Positions 16,415-25,288 of a stretch of 64,000 bases of DNA are shown in pieces. A program made the position numbers and the translations under genes. The stretch is from Fodinibius sp964490705 (GTDB lineage: Bacteria > Bacteroidota > Rhodothermia > Balneolales > Balneolaceae). The DNA lies in the NCBI GenBank assembly GCA_964490705.1, contig CAZBCG010000001.1, forward strand, positions 186,001-250,000, read 5' to 3'. A model generated the notes under the pieces. It was given only the letters and a program-made list of their open reading frames with translations, did not search any database and was not told where the DNA came from. Each line of letters starts with the position of its first letter. The stretch's first letter is position 1.

Positions 16415-17221
16415 ATGAAATCTATTTACCGTCTAAATTTTTTAGGCACAACGTTATTGATATTGCTATTAATAAGCGCTTGTTCAAAAGATAATAGCTT
16501 ATCAGAAACAACTAATGCTAATTCTCAACTTGAGGAAAATGAAACTAGTATATTACCGGTTTTAAGCGATGTTGGTTCTGGTGGTAATAATTTAAGCTTC
16601 CAATTTGTAGCTACAGAATCAGGAATTGCCATTGATCCTGATGGAACCACTACATCAAGTATTGGTAATGAATACACAATAGATTCTGAAATCTCAGAGG
16701 TTTCAAACACATACCCCAAAGTTAATTTTTCTGCAATTGGCCAAAATTCCACGAAAAAGGAAGATGTAATTGAACAGCAAAATTCTATTGCTCGACAAAT
16801 TCCAACGAATGTTAGCTATAGTGGCGGAAATTCGATTGAATACACAATTGATGGGCAACAGAAGTCTAGAAGTATTAATCAAGACCAAAAAAATCTGATC
16901 TCAGGAGTTGTCCAAGAGTTCAATACTGCATATAGCGCTTATCAAAATATGCCTGCACCTACTGGAAGTAACAACCCATTACTACAAAAAAGTGATCAAG
17001 AAATTAAACAAATGCTTCAGTCGGAAGGATATAATGTGACGATCCTTGGGGATATGAAATTCAGAATAACCAAGATATTAGGTACAGTTGAAGTAACTGA
17101 GACCTTTAATGCCGAAACTTTTTCAATTGAAGACAGGGATTCTGAATTCATTGGCGATAGTGATTATTCCCAAAATTTCCAGAACGGCTCATTTAAACCT
17201 GTAAGATCCATTGGGCAATAA
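16415..17221 (+). CDS. AT-rich lipoprotein of unknown function
   Basis: I start the gene at the ATG at 16415, which gives 268 residues beginning with a clear lipoprotein signal (MKSIYRLNFLGTTLLILLLISAC, C23). The rest is a polar, Ser/Asn/Gln-rich protein without a family I recognise. It is visibly richer in A and T than the genes to the left, as is its partner 36 bp downstream, so the pair may have been acquired together. The close spacing suggests an operon with the lipase-like gene. It could be a partner or inhibitor of that enzyme, but nothing in the sequence proves this. Confidence 0.65.
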   Translation: MKSIYRLNFLGTTLLILLLISACSKDNSLSETTNANSQLEENETSILPVLSDVGSGGNNLSFQFVATESGIAIDPDGTTTSSIGNEYTIDSEISEVSNTYPKVNFSAIGQNSTKKEDVIEQQNSIARQIPTNVSYSGGNSIEYTIDGQQKSRSINQDQKNLISGVVQEFNTAYSAYQNMPAPTGSNNPLLQKSDQEIKQMLQSEGYNVTILGDMKFRITKILGTVEVTETFNAETFSIEDRDSEFIGDSDYSQNFQNGSFKPVRSIGQ

Positions 17222-17257
17222 TAAAGCAAAAGTAATTTTTCACTAAATTTTACCGCT

Positions 17258-18781
17258 ATGAAAAAAGTTATATTAAATATCGTTCTTCTTTTAGTTACAA
17301 CTTGCATGGCAAATGCCCAATCAAATGGAGTTACATTCTTACCAGGGTTGGGGGAAAGTCAAACCATATGGTCTGGAATGTCCTCTGAACTCAAACAGCA
17401 ATTTGAATATAATTATGACACTAAAGGCTTTAATGGGTTCGATCCTATAACTATGTCCTCTAGCTCATTGAATATTCCAAGTAATAATGTCGTAGTTGCA
17501 CATAGCCAAGGAGGACTGGTAGCTAGAAAATACCTGAATGTCAATAATAACAGTCCTAGTGATATAAAAGCCTTAGTAACAGTAGGAACTCCTCATAAAG
17601 GTGCGCCGATCATCAATGCAACACTCAATGGAACAGTTAGTTCTATATTCGAATATTGGATTCGAAGTTTAGCTGTAGGCTTTCATGCTTATTACGGAAC
17701 AGGGCTCCCATTTCAATCAGAAGTTATAGGCATACTTGCATCAAATGGGCTTATTGAAGGAGGTAAGTTTTTATTAGAGGATTATGTTGTAGATAACTTT
17801 AGGAATCAAGCTGGAGTTAATGACATGAAGCCAGGAAGCAATTTTCTATCACAACTAAATTCTCAGCCCGAAAATACCCTGCCACCAGCCAGGTATGCAA
17901 TTTATGGATCTGAGCAATTCCAAACTCCGTGGCACCTGTTAGGCTCTTTGGTATCTGGAGAGGGAACGGTTGAAAATAAAATAGGTATCAAAGTTCACAA
18001 TGCTTTATTAAGCTATTATGGATACTTAACGAATATAGCTTTTGGAACAGCTCAGGCTTATAAATATTTGAGAGACCGAGCAAAGGAAAACCATAACTTT
18101 ATTGATTACCTCAAATATAAAGAAGCTTATATCCATTGGAAGCAAGTTGCTCACGCTTTGGATATTGGATATGATTCTTTGGCTTATGGGCAACAGTACC
18201 TATGGTCAAGGTATGTCACAGGGTCACTAACTGATTCTGGATGGGAAGCTGAAGACGGTATCCTGGGAAGAGAAACGCAAGCCCCGGCTTTCATAGATAA
18301 GCCTGACAATATTGAGCGGCGTTTATCTGCACTGAATGTTAACCATCTTGAAGAAACTGCACACCCAAACGTCAAGGAGAGGTTAGTCGAAGTATTGGGT
18401 AACCCAGATGTTGATATTTCTGAGGTGGGAGAAGCTGATGACCCATTGAGTGTTACTATTAGTGGGCCTGGTTATGCCAATGATGGTCAAACCATAACTT
18501 TTTATGCTAATGTTGAAGAAGCTAATGGCACTATTGATTATCAATGGTACCATCGACAGGAACCTTATGCATCCTGGGTCCAGGGAGGTACAAGTTCATC
18601 TTTTAGCCATACGTTTTCCAGTGCTCCCGGTGGTGAAACTGCAGAATCGGCTGTCAAAGTGGTGGTAACTAGTGATGGAGAAACAGCATCCGAGATACAT
18701 TCTGTTGATGTTTCTGGTTGTCAGGGTTCTGGTTCATTATCTCAATCAGATGTATCCACTAATGTCATTATCCCGTGTTAA
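17258..18781 (+). CDS. Secreted alpha/beta-hydrolase (lipase/esterase-like) with a C-terminal Ig-like domain
   Basis: The 507-residue protein has a signal peptide (MKKVILNIVLLLVTTCMANAQ). The N-terminal hydrolase domain shows VTFLPGLGESQTIW, the nucleophile elbow AHSQGGLVAR (Ser83) and VGTPHKGAPI, a pattern of PGAP1- or triacylglycerol-lipase-like esterases. The last 110 residues (VTISGPGYANDGQTITFYANVEEANGTIDYQWYH...) look like an Ig/PKD-type beta-sandwich, often used for surface attachment. The substrate is probably an ester lipid outside the cell. Composition is AT-rich like the gene before it. A terminator follows immediately. Confidence 0.75.
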   Translation: MKKVILNIVLLLVTTCMANAQSNGVTFLPGLGESQTIWSGMSSELKQQFEYNYDTKGFNGFDPITMSSSSLNIPSNNVVVAHSQGGLVARKYLNVNNNSPSDIKALVTVGTPHKGAPIINATLNGTVSSIFEYWIRSLAVGFHAYYGTGLPFQSEVIGILASNGLIEGGKFLLEDYVVDNFRNQAGVNDMKPGSNFLSQLNSQPENTLPPARYAIYGSEQFQTPWHLLGSLVSGEGTVENKIGIKVHNALLSYYGYLTNIAFGTAQAYKYLRDRAKENHNFIDYLKYKEAYIHWKQVAHALDIGYDSLAYGQQYLWSRYVTGSLTDSGWEAEDGILGRETQAPAFIDKPDNIERRLSALNVNHLEETAHPNVKERLVEVLGNPDVDISEVGEADDPLSVTISGPGYANDGQTITFYANVEEANGTIDYQWYHRQEPYASWVQGGTSSSFSHTFSSAPGGETAESAVKVVVTSDGETASEIHSVDVSGCQGSGSLSQSDVSTNVIIPC

Positions 18782-18782
18782 T

Positions 18783-18831
18783 AAAAAGGGGAACCATGTC
18801 AGTTTTGATGACTGGCATGGTTCCCTTTTAT
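18783..18831 (+). terminator. Rho-independent terminator
   Basis: A long stem pairs AAAAGGGGAACCATG with CATGGTTCCCTTTT around an inner CAGT/ACTG stem, followed by T-rich sequence. It directly follows the hydrolase stop codon. Confidence 0.85.
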
Positions 18832-18877
18832 CTTTTTAGATTTAATATCTCTGTTAATATCAGGTTATCCATCAAAC

Positions 18878-20107
18878 ATGAGTTATTGCAAATTAATTAC
18901 ATGCTTTATTATTGTTAGCAGCCTTGTCTCTTCTTGTGAGTTATTTGGCGGTGGTAGCGATAAAGAAATACCCGGCGGCAAAGTAGTATGGAAGGTCAAA
19001 AACCAAACGGAAAACCTAACCGTCAGTACTAAGCCCGCGATCGATGAAACCCGCACCTATTTTATCCAGGATGCTCAACTCAAGGCTTATACACTTGCGG
19101 GAGGCAACCACCAATGGAGTACGCAGATTTGTCAAGAAGGGCGAACGTGCGATTACAGCCGAACGATCGTTCAAACCGAAGACCGGCTTTATATTGATCA
19201 GGGGTTTACTATCCAGGCCCACAGCAAATCGACCGGCCGTATAATTTGGGAAACGGAGATTACCAATGATTCAGAAGAGGTATCCGGTATTGGCAGTCCG
19301 ATAATGAGCCAGGATGCCACGCATTTATATGCCGGGCGAAAGGGGTATGTGCTGCAAGTGCGTAAAAGTGATGGACAGGTAACCAATCGGTATCCCCTGG
19401 ACCAGTTGGTCCCGGAGGGGGTCACCCAGGGGGCCACCGAGCCGGTGATTGCCCCGAACGAAGATATTCTGTATGTGCCCACCTCCTATTACGACCGCAC
19501 CACTCCCGGGGAAGAAGAGTTCGGCGCCAACATGTTTGCCTTTGATGCCACTACAGGAGAAATAAAATGGCAAAATCGCATTGAGTACAAGATTGATAAT
19601 TATTTTACTGAAGAACCTGATGATTCCGTTTTAGTAAGCCCTCCCATTTACGATATTGAAGTTACGGACTCCACGATTGTAGCCCTACAGGGAAAAGCAG
19701 TTGTAGCTATTGAACGTAGAACCGGAAAGATCCGTTGGATCAATAATTTCCCCGAGAGTGGGTTTGATGTAGGTCTCGCTGTCCAAAATGGTGGTATTTA
19801 TGCAGCATCTGTCGGCCACTATGCTCATAAGTTAGATCTAGAAACAAGTGAAAAACTTTGGAGAAGGAATATCACCTATTCCAACACCAGTATTCCAACT
19901 GTGCAAAATGGACATATGTACTTTACCAATTCAGGGGGCGGTAGTATTTGGGTATTGAACACTACAGATGGTAATACTGTATATCATCAACGACCGCCAA
20001 ATTATAAAAATGACAGTTTTGATGTGTATATTTCGTCACTTGGCGTCGGCGAAGGCTATATGGTCAACGTCGGCAGCAAGGCCGTGTATTGCCTAACGGT
20101 GCCTTAA
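18878..20107 (+). CDS. PQQ-type beta-propeller lipoprotein (BamB-like fold)
   Basis: A 409-residue lipoprotein (lipobox ending at C20) containing repeated blades such as LKAYTLAGGNHQWSTQI, IQAHSKSTGRIIWETEI, FAFDATTGEIKWQNRI, VVAIERRTGKIRWINNF and HKLDLETSEKLWRRNI. Each has the A-x-D-x-x-T-G-x-x-x-W signature of PQQ/BamB blades. The fold serves as a scaffold in BamB and as a quinone site in dehydrogenases. With no dehydrogenase residues or partner gene, a structural or binding role on the membrane is more likely. It is not next to Bam genes, so it should not be called bamB. Confidence 0.75.
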   Translation: MSYCKLITCFIIVSSLVSSCELFGGGSDKEIPGGKVVWKVKNQTENLTVSTKPAIDETRTYFIQDAQLKAYTLAGGNHQWSTQICQEGRTCDYSRTIVQTEDRLYIDQGFTIQAHSKSTGRIIWETEITNDSEEVSGIGSPIMSQDATHLYAGRKGYVLQVRKSDGQVTNRYPLDQLVPEGVTQGATEPVIAPNEDILYVPTSYYDRTTPGEEEFGANMFAFDATTGEIKWQNRIEYKIDNYFTEEPDDSVLVSPPIYDIEVTDSTIVALQGKAVVAIERRTGKIRWINNFPESGFDVGLAVQNGGIYAASVGHYAHKLDLETSEKLWRRNITYSNTSIPTVQNGHMYFTNSGGGSIWVLNTTDGNTVYHQRPPNYKNDSFDVYISSLGVGEGYMVNVGSKAVYCLTVP

Positions 20108-20165
20108 AGAAGCATTTCTATTTCTGCTTTTATCACAGGAGCCATCAGAAATATAGTCTTATTTC

Positions 20166-20987
20166 TTATTCGTCGGCATCGGATGCGGTGTTTCCTGAAT
20201 CTCCCGGCAGATCAACCCCCGACATATTTTTGAATACTTCCAGCAACTCCATCGGCAGTGGTAACAGTGCAAAGGTGCTGTTCTCTTCGGCTACTTCGCT
20301 CATCGTTTGCAGGTATCTGAGCTGCAGCGACATGGGAGCCTTCTCCATCATGTGGGCGGCTTCAACTAATCGTTCGGCGGCCTGGAATTCCCCTTCTGCG
20401 TTAATGACTTTTGCTCGTCGGTCGCGCTCGGTTTCGGCCTGACGTGCCATCGCACGCTTCATATTTTCGGGAAGCACCACATCGCGTACTTCTACCGATA
20501 CTACTTTGATGCCCCACGGATCGGTCTGCCGGTCAATAATTTTCTGAATATTTTTATTGATTTTTTCGCGCTCGGCCAGCAGTTCATCGAGTTCCACCTG
20601 TCCCACAATGCTGCGCAGTGTCGTCTGAGCCAGCATCGACGTCGCGTGAATATACTGCTCAACTTGGATTACGGCTTCCTCGGCATCCATCACCCTGAAA
20701 AATGTAATCGCATCAACGTGGACGGTAACATTGTCTTTGGTGATGACCTCCTGCCGATCTACATTGATAGTCAACACACGCAAGTCAACGCGTTCAATGC
20801 GATCAATAAAAGGGATTAGAAATATGAGTCCCGGCCCCTTGGTTGTGAGATATTTCCCAAGCCGAAAGACCACGGCGCGTTCGTATTCGCGCAGAATTTT
20901 AAACATCTGCGGCAGCAGAATAGCGGCCAGAATAGCAATCGTAATGACCCAAGTCAGCGTATCGAAAAGTGAGCTGTCAGTTTCCAT
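20166..20987 (-). CDS. Slipin, SPFH/Band 7 family protein
   Basis: A 273-residue protein with one N-terminal membrane helix (LTWVITIAILAAILLPQMF), then the SPFH domain (REYERAVVFRLGKYLTTKGPGLIFLIPFIDRIERVDLRV) and a helical region rich in Ala/Glu/Arg (RQAETERDRRAKVINAEGEFQAAERL). Slipins form oligomeric membrane scaffolds and are cleaved at the C terminus by their NfeD partner protease. The NfeD gene ends 36 bp upstream on the same strand, the standard slipin operon. Confidence 0.9.
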   Translation of the reverse strand: METDSSLFDTLTWVITIAILAAILLPQMFKILREYERAVVFRLGKYLTTKGPGLIFLIPFIDRIERVDLRVLTINVDRQEVITKDNVTVHVDAITFFRVMDAEEAVIQVEQYIHATSMLAQTTLRSIVGQVELDELLAEREKINKNIQKIIDRQTDPWGIKVVSVEVRDVVLPENMKRAMARQAETERDRRAKVINAEGEFQAAERLVEAAHMMEKAPMSLQLRYLQTMSEVAEENSTFALLPLPMELLEVFKNMSGVDLPGDSGNTASDADE

Positions 20988-21023
20988 AAGAGCCTCGTTT
21001 TGTTGATCAAGAGTTAGTGATAA

Positions 21024-22328
21024 TCAGGTAGATTCTGAAATTGGTTTTACTTTGATGGTGAGTCCGTCAATGGCTACAATTTCGCACTCTTCGCCCTCGG
21101 CAATAGATTCCTCGCTGACGGCATTCCAGTACTCACCGCTGACGAACACACGTCCATGTTGATTGTCAATGGATTCAATGACTTCTGCCCGCCTGCCAAT
21201 CATCGATTCTTTACCCGTTTGGTTACTCGTAAATTGAACTCGGATGCCCTCGGTGACAATCCAGATGAAAAAGAGTGTGGTTAAAATAGTGGCCGGGATA
21301 AGCCATGCCCATGATAGTTCCATCGACTCCGGCAGATCCTGGAATAGCATCAGCGCACCCAAGAAGAATGATACCGAACCCCCGGCAATGAGCAACCCGA
21401 AAGTGGGCGTAAAGGCTTCAGCGATAAAGAGCACAATGGCCAGCCCAATAAGAGCAAAACCCGCAATATTAATGGGCATAGCGGCCGAGGCATAGAGCAC
21501 CAGGATCAGGGCGATAACACCTGCAACGCCCGGCACAATGGCACCGGGATTGGTAACCTCACCGATAATGCCGTAAATGGCAATCATTGTTAAAATTAGC
21601 ATTACTTCTGGACGCATGATAAAGCCCAAGAGTTGTTCCGCCAGATTTTGAGGCAGTTCTTCAATCGTTGCATTTCGGGTATTCAGGGTATCGCCATTTA
21701 TAACCCGACCATCAATGGCATTTGCGAGCTCATCCCGGTTTTGAGCAATCAGGTCTATTACGTTGAGTTCGAGCGCTTCTTTTGCCGTGATGGCTTCTCC
21801 GTCTCGCACGGCCGAGCGCGCCCACTCCGCATTGCGGTCTCGGCGGTTGGCGATACTTTCAATAAAGCTTTCGGAATAATTAAAGATCTTTTTCTGCATG
21901 ACCGAGTCGGACTGTCCCCCGCCCATTTGTACGGGCGATGCAGCCCCGATTGTGGTGGTAGGTGCCATCGTCGCCACGTGCGCCGCCATGGTGATAAAAG
22001 TGCCCGCGCTTGCTGCACGTCCACCCTCGGGCGCTACATAAACGACAATGGGCATATCGTCGGAATCAAGAAATTGCTGTACAATGTTCTTTGTGGATTC
22101 CAGCAGTCCGCCGGGCGTATCCAGCTGGATGATAAGACATTCTGATCTTCTTTCTTTGGCTACTTTGATGCCCCGCTTAACATAATTCGTTGTGGTGGGC
22201 GAAATAGATCCGTCAATGGCAATCATCGTTATGCTGTTGCTCGGCGAATCACTTTGTGCCGATGAGTCTGGTTGGGCATACCCGGTGCTTGAAAGTAAAA
22301 AACACGCTATGGCGATAAGAATTCTCAT
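21024..22328 (-). CDS. NfeD-family membrane serine protease
   Basis: 434 residues: a signal peptide, then a ClpP-like serine protease domain with the nucleophile in EGGRAASAGTFITMAAHVATM and the general-base Lys in DGEAITAKEALELNVID. Four to five membrane helices follow (about 230-350), and the protein ends in an NfeD OB-fold (IGRRAEVIESIDNQHGRVFVSGEYWNAVSEE). The long form cleaves the C-terminal tail of its slipin partner, whose gene follows directly. The pair acts in membrane quality control or domain organisation. Confidence 0.92.
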   Translation of the reverse strand: MRILIAIACFLLSSTGYAQPDSSAQSDSPSNSITMIAIDGSISPTTTNYVKRGIKVAKERRSECLIIQLDTPGGLLESTKNIVQQFLDSDDMPIVVYVAPEGGRAASAGTFITMAAHVATMAPTTTIGAASPVQMGGGQSDSVMQKKIFNYSESFIESIANRRDRNAEWARSAVRDGEAITAKEALELNVIDLIAQNRDELANAIDGRVINGDTLNTRNATIEELPQNLAEQLLGFIMRPEVMLILTMIAIYGIIGEVTNPGAIVPGVAGVIALILVLYASAAMPINIAGFALIGLAIVLFIAEAFTPTFGLLIAGGSVSFFLGALMLFQDLPESMELSWAWLIPATILTTLFFIWIVTEGIRVQFTSNQTGKESMIGRRAEVIESIDNQHGRVFVSGEYWNAVSEESIAEGEECEIVAIDGLTIKVKPISEST

Positions 22329-22459
22329 ACCGTAACATTATGAAAAGCTGCTTTGGAAGCAATAGTATAATGAATATATCCCAACACAAGGAGTTAACCA
22401 ATCGTTTAATTTTTAATTTGATGATTTTAGGTACACCCTGTACATTACGATAGTTATAT

Positions 22460-22485
22460 TAACTAACTAATTAGTTCCTTAGTTA
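22460..22485. promoter_or_regulatory. Probable autoregulatory operator of the TetR gene
   Basis: TAACTAA (22460-22466) and TTAGTTA (22479-22485) form perfect inverted arms around the palindrome CTAATTAG. The right arm touches the ATG of the TetR gene, so bound repressor would block initiation. Confidence 0.65.
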
Positions 22486-23096
22486 TGGCAGAAAAGTCAT
22501 CGGATACTCGTTCAGAGATAATTGAGGCAGCACGCGAGCAGTTTTTGCTACATGGTTACGAGGGGGCGCGGCTGCAGAAAATTGCCGATCATATCGGGGT
22601 CACAAAGGCGATGATCCATTATTATTTTAATACCAAGAAAGAACTTTTTGAGCGTGTGTATGAACAGTCGGCAGAACAAATATTTGGGGAGCTGGCCGAT
22701 GTTATTGATCAAGATATCCCGCTATTCAAAAAAATTGAGCAACTTATTGAAACTTGCTTGCAGGTAGCCGACCACCATCCGCGGGTGCTTTCGTTTGTGA
22801 TTACGGAAAGCAGCCGAAAGTCTGATTGGCTCAATCCCATCCTGAAAAAAAATGGAGGATTAGATCTGAAAGAGTTTGAAGCGGAGTTGCAAGATGCGGC
22901 AGATAATTATCAGATTGCTTCGGTTGATGCCCGCACGCTGCTGGTTCAAATTTTTTCGCTCTGTTATTATCCGGTTATTTCTTATTCTATCAACAAATCA
23001 TTGTTGGAGGAAGACGATCCCGAAGAAAGTGAACTGCAAATGACTACGCGAAAAGGCGTAGTGCTCGATACAATTCTCAACTGGTTGACGGCCTAA
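22485..23096 (+). CDS. TetR/AcrR-family transcriptional regulator
   Basis: 203 residues with an N-terminal TetR helix-turn-helix: EIIEAAREQFLLHGYEGARLQKIADHIGVTKAMIHYYFNTKKELFERVYEQ. The C-terminal ligand-binding half is divergent, with an acidic tail. It is probably a homodimeric repressor that controls itself through the palindrome at its start codon. The divergent NfeD/slipin operon starts 156 bp away and could also be a target. The RND pump is too far away to infer a link. Confidence 0.88.
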   Translation: MAEKSSDTRSEIIEAAREQFLLHGYEGARLQKIADHIGVTKAMIHYYFNTKKELFERVYEQSAEQIFGELADVIDQDIPLFKKIEQLIETCLQVADHHPRVLSFVITESSRKSDWLNPILKKNGGLDLKEFEAELQDAADNYQIASVDARTLLVQIFSLCYYPVISYSINKSLLEEDDPEESELQMTTRKGVVLDTILNWLTA

Positions 23097-23236
23097 CATT
23101 CTTTGTGTTAGAGAGCCCTATATATTATTAATACACTCTAACCGAGATTTGTATCATTCTTTGTCTATCTTCGTATTAGGATGATTGTCAGGAGAATCGT
23201 CTCCGACTACATACCCCAAGATTAAAACAGATTGAG

Positions 23237-25240
23237 ATGGGTACCAAAACTAGTCGTCAGCTTGCGGCTGTGATGTTTACCGACATCGTCGGTTATACCG
23301 CGATGATGCAAGATGATGAAGAAAATGCCAGCATACAGAGAGCACGGCACCGCCAGTCGCTTGAAAAGAGAGCCAGCGAGTTCGATGGCAAAATAATGCA
23401 ATATTATGGCGATGGTGCCCTTACCGTTTTCAGCAGTGCCTACAATGCTGTTATGTGCGCGATTGCTATTCAGGATGATCTGTGCTCTCCACAGTTACCA
23501 CTCCGTATTGGCATCCATATGGGAGATATTGTCTATGAAGGGAATGAAGTATATGGCGATGCCGTGAATATTGCCGCACGATTGGAACCCCTCAGTATTG
23601 CCGGTGGTATTGTAATTTCTGAAAAGGTAGCCGAAGAGATCAAAAACCACCCTGATATTGAAACAAAGGCGCTGGGGGCGGTCGAATTAAAAAATGTGAA
23701 AAGCCCGGTGCCTATCTATGCAGTGAGTAATGAGGGCATAGCTATACCTGCGGTCCAGGAAATTGCAGATAAATCTGGTCGGCCGTCGAATAAGATTGCG
23801 GTGCTTCCTTTCGTAAATATGAGTGATGAAATTGGTTTTGATTATTTCAGCGACGGGTTGACGGAAGAGATTATTAACGGGCTTACAAAAATTGATAATC
23901 TGGAAGTAATCTCTCGTACCTCGGCATTTGCTTTCAAGGGGCAGAATCATGATATCAGAAAAATTGGAGAGCAGCTATCGGTCTCGCATGTACTGGAAGG
24001 CAGCGTGCGCAAACACAAGGATAAGATTCGTGTTACGGCTCAGCTAATCGAGACCACTGAAGGATTTCATCTGTGGTCGGAAACATACGACGGCCATTTG
24101 AAGGATATTTTTGAGATACAGGATATCATATCAGAAGGTATTTTAGGCAAGTTTGACGATGGGTTGATCAAGGAGCAGAATAACAGGCATGCTTCTGCTC
24201 CAGATGCAGTAAAAACCAAGGCCTACGAATGTTATTTGGAGGGGAAATTCCACCTCGACAAGATGACTACCTCTGCGGTAAACAAGGCAGTTGGTCTGTT
24301 TAAAAACGCTGTTGAAGAGGATCCCCAATTTCAAAAGGCGTACCTGGATCTTGCTATCAGCTATTGTTATCTGGGAGTTTGGGGGCAGCGAACGCCCCAA
24401 CTGGCATTTGAAAAAGCCGAAAAATATTTGTCACAAGCACGCGAAAATGGTGCCCCGAACGCCGAGTGTAATGCTTTAGAAAGTATTATAGGGTTATTTT
24501 TGTATAATGATTTTGAATCAGCCCGCAATAGTTTTGCCAATAACCTAACGTCAGGTCGTCCCTCGGCAAGAGTATGGTATTTGTATGCCATGTATTTGAA
24601 CCTCATCGGGCAGCACCAGGCAGCTATAGAATGTATAGAACAGGCCCTGCTTAGTCATCCTCTGAATCTGACGTATCATACCGGACTGGGACAATCATTT
24701 TATTTTGCAGGTCGATATCAGGAGGCGCTTGAACAGTTTGATTATGTCCTCGAGCTGGAGCCTTCATACTTGCCGGCTATCGACGCCAAGGGCTGGGTAC
24801 ATGTGGTGCTGGAACAGTTCAACGAGGCGCGTCGCACATTCGAAGTTTATCAAAACCTGGTATCCCAAGAGCAACAAAACGTACCTCAGCTGGTGTACAT
24901 TGCTGCGCGTATGGGCATGGGCGACATCGCCAAGCACTTTTTGGATCTGCTTCAGCTCGGAGGATCGAACGATCATTATACAAGTACCTCACTAGATGTA
25001 GCCCTGATATATCTGGGCATGAAAAAATATGACGAGGCCTTTTTTCACCTGCAGCGTGCTGCAGAAGACAAGATCGGTAACATACTGTTTATTGATGTAG
25101 ATCCGGTTTGGGATAGCATCAAATCGGATGCCCGGTATGCAAAGCTGAAAAAGCGATTAGGATTCACCAACTCCGTCCAGCAGATCTCGCAGGATCTCAC
25201 CGATCGCAAAAACAGCAGGTCAATGTTTCCCAAAAATTAA
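23237..25240 (+). CDS. Class III nucleotidyl cyclase fused to TolB-like and TPR domains
   Basis: 667 residues in three parts. A class III cyclase domain (about 8-165) has metal Asp residues in FTDIVGYTAM and YYGDGAL, and the transition-state Asn/Arg in GDAVNIAARLEP. The lysine usually found before the second Asp is a Gln (MQYYGDG), so ATP versus GTP use is uncertain. A TolB-like/FlgO-like domain (about 190-305) starts KIAVLPFVNMSDE and includes FSDGLTEEIINGLTKI. TPR repeats occupy about 330-620 (AYLDLAISYCYLGVWG, WYLYAMYLNLIGQHQAAIECIEQAL). It has no membrane helix, so it is cytosolic. It precedes the phosphatase-barrel gene and a PycTM effector-family gene on the same strand. Confidence 0.85.
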   Translation: MGTKTSRQLAAVMFTDIVGYTAMMQDDEENASIQRARHRQSLEKRASEFDGKIMQYYGDGALTVFSSAYNAVMCAIAIQDDLCSPQLPLRIGIHMGDIVYEGNEVYGDAVNIAARLEPLSIAGGIVISEKVAEEIKNHPDIETKALGAVELKNVKSPVPIYAVSNEGIAIPAVQEIADKSGRPSNKIAVLPFVNMSDEIGFDYFSDGLTEEIINGLTKIDNLEVISRTSAFAFKGQNHDIRKIGEQLSVSHVLEGSVRKHKDKIRVTAQLIETTEGFHLWSETYDGHLKDIFEIQDIISEGILGKFDDGLIKEQNNRHASAPDAVKTKAYECYLEGKFHLDKMTTSAVNKAVGLFKNAVEEDPQFQKAYLDLAISYCYLGVWGQRTPQLAFEKAEKYLSQARENGAPNAECNALESIIGLFLYNDFESARNSFANNLTSGRPSARVWYLYAMYLNLIGQHQAAIECIEQALLSHPLNLTYHTGLGQSFYFAGRYQEALEQFDYVLELEPSYLPAIDAKGWVHVVLEQFNEARRTFEVYQNLVSQEQQNVPQLVYIAARMGMGDIAKHFLDLLQLGGSNDHYTSTSLDVALIYLGMKKYDEAFFHLQRAAEDKIGNILFIDVDPVWDSIKSDARYAKLKKRLGFTNSVQQISQDLTDRKNSRSMFPKN

Positions 25241-25288
25241 CGCAAGCTTTGCGCCCGATTGCCCCCTATGTTTTAAATTACCAAAATA

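Noticed and set aside
18878..20107. bamB
   Set aside because: The blades fit the BamB fold, but there is no Bam-related neighbourhood and the PQQ-type propeller is shared by many unrelated proteins.
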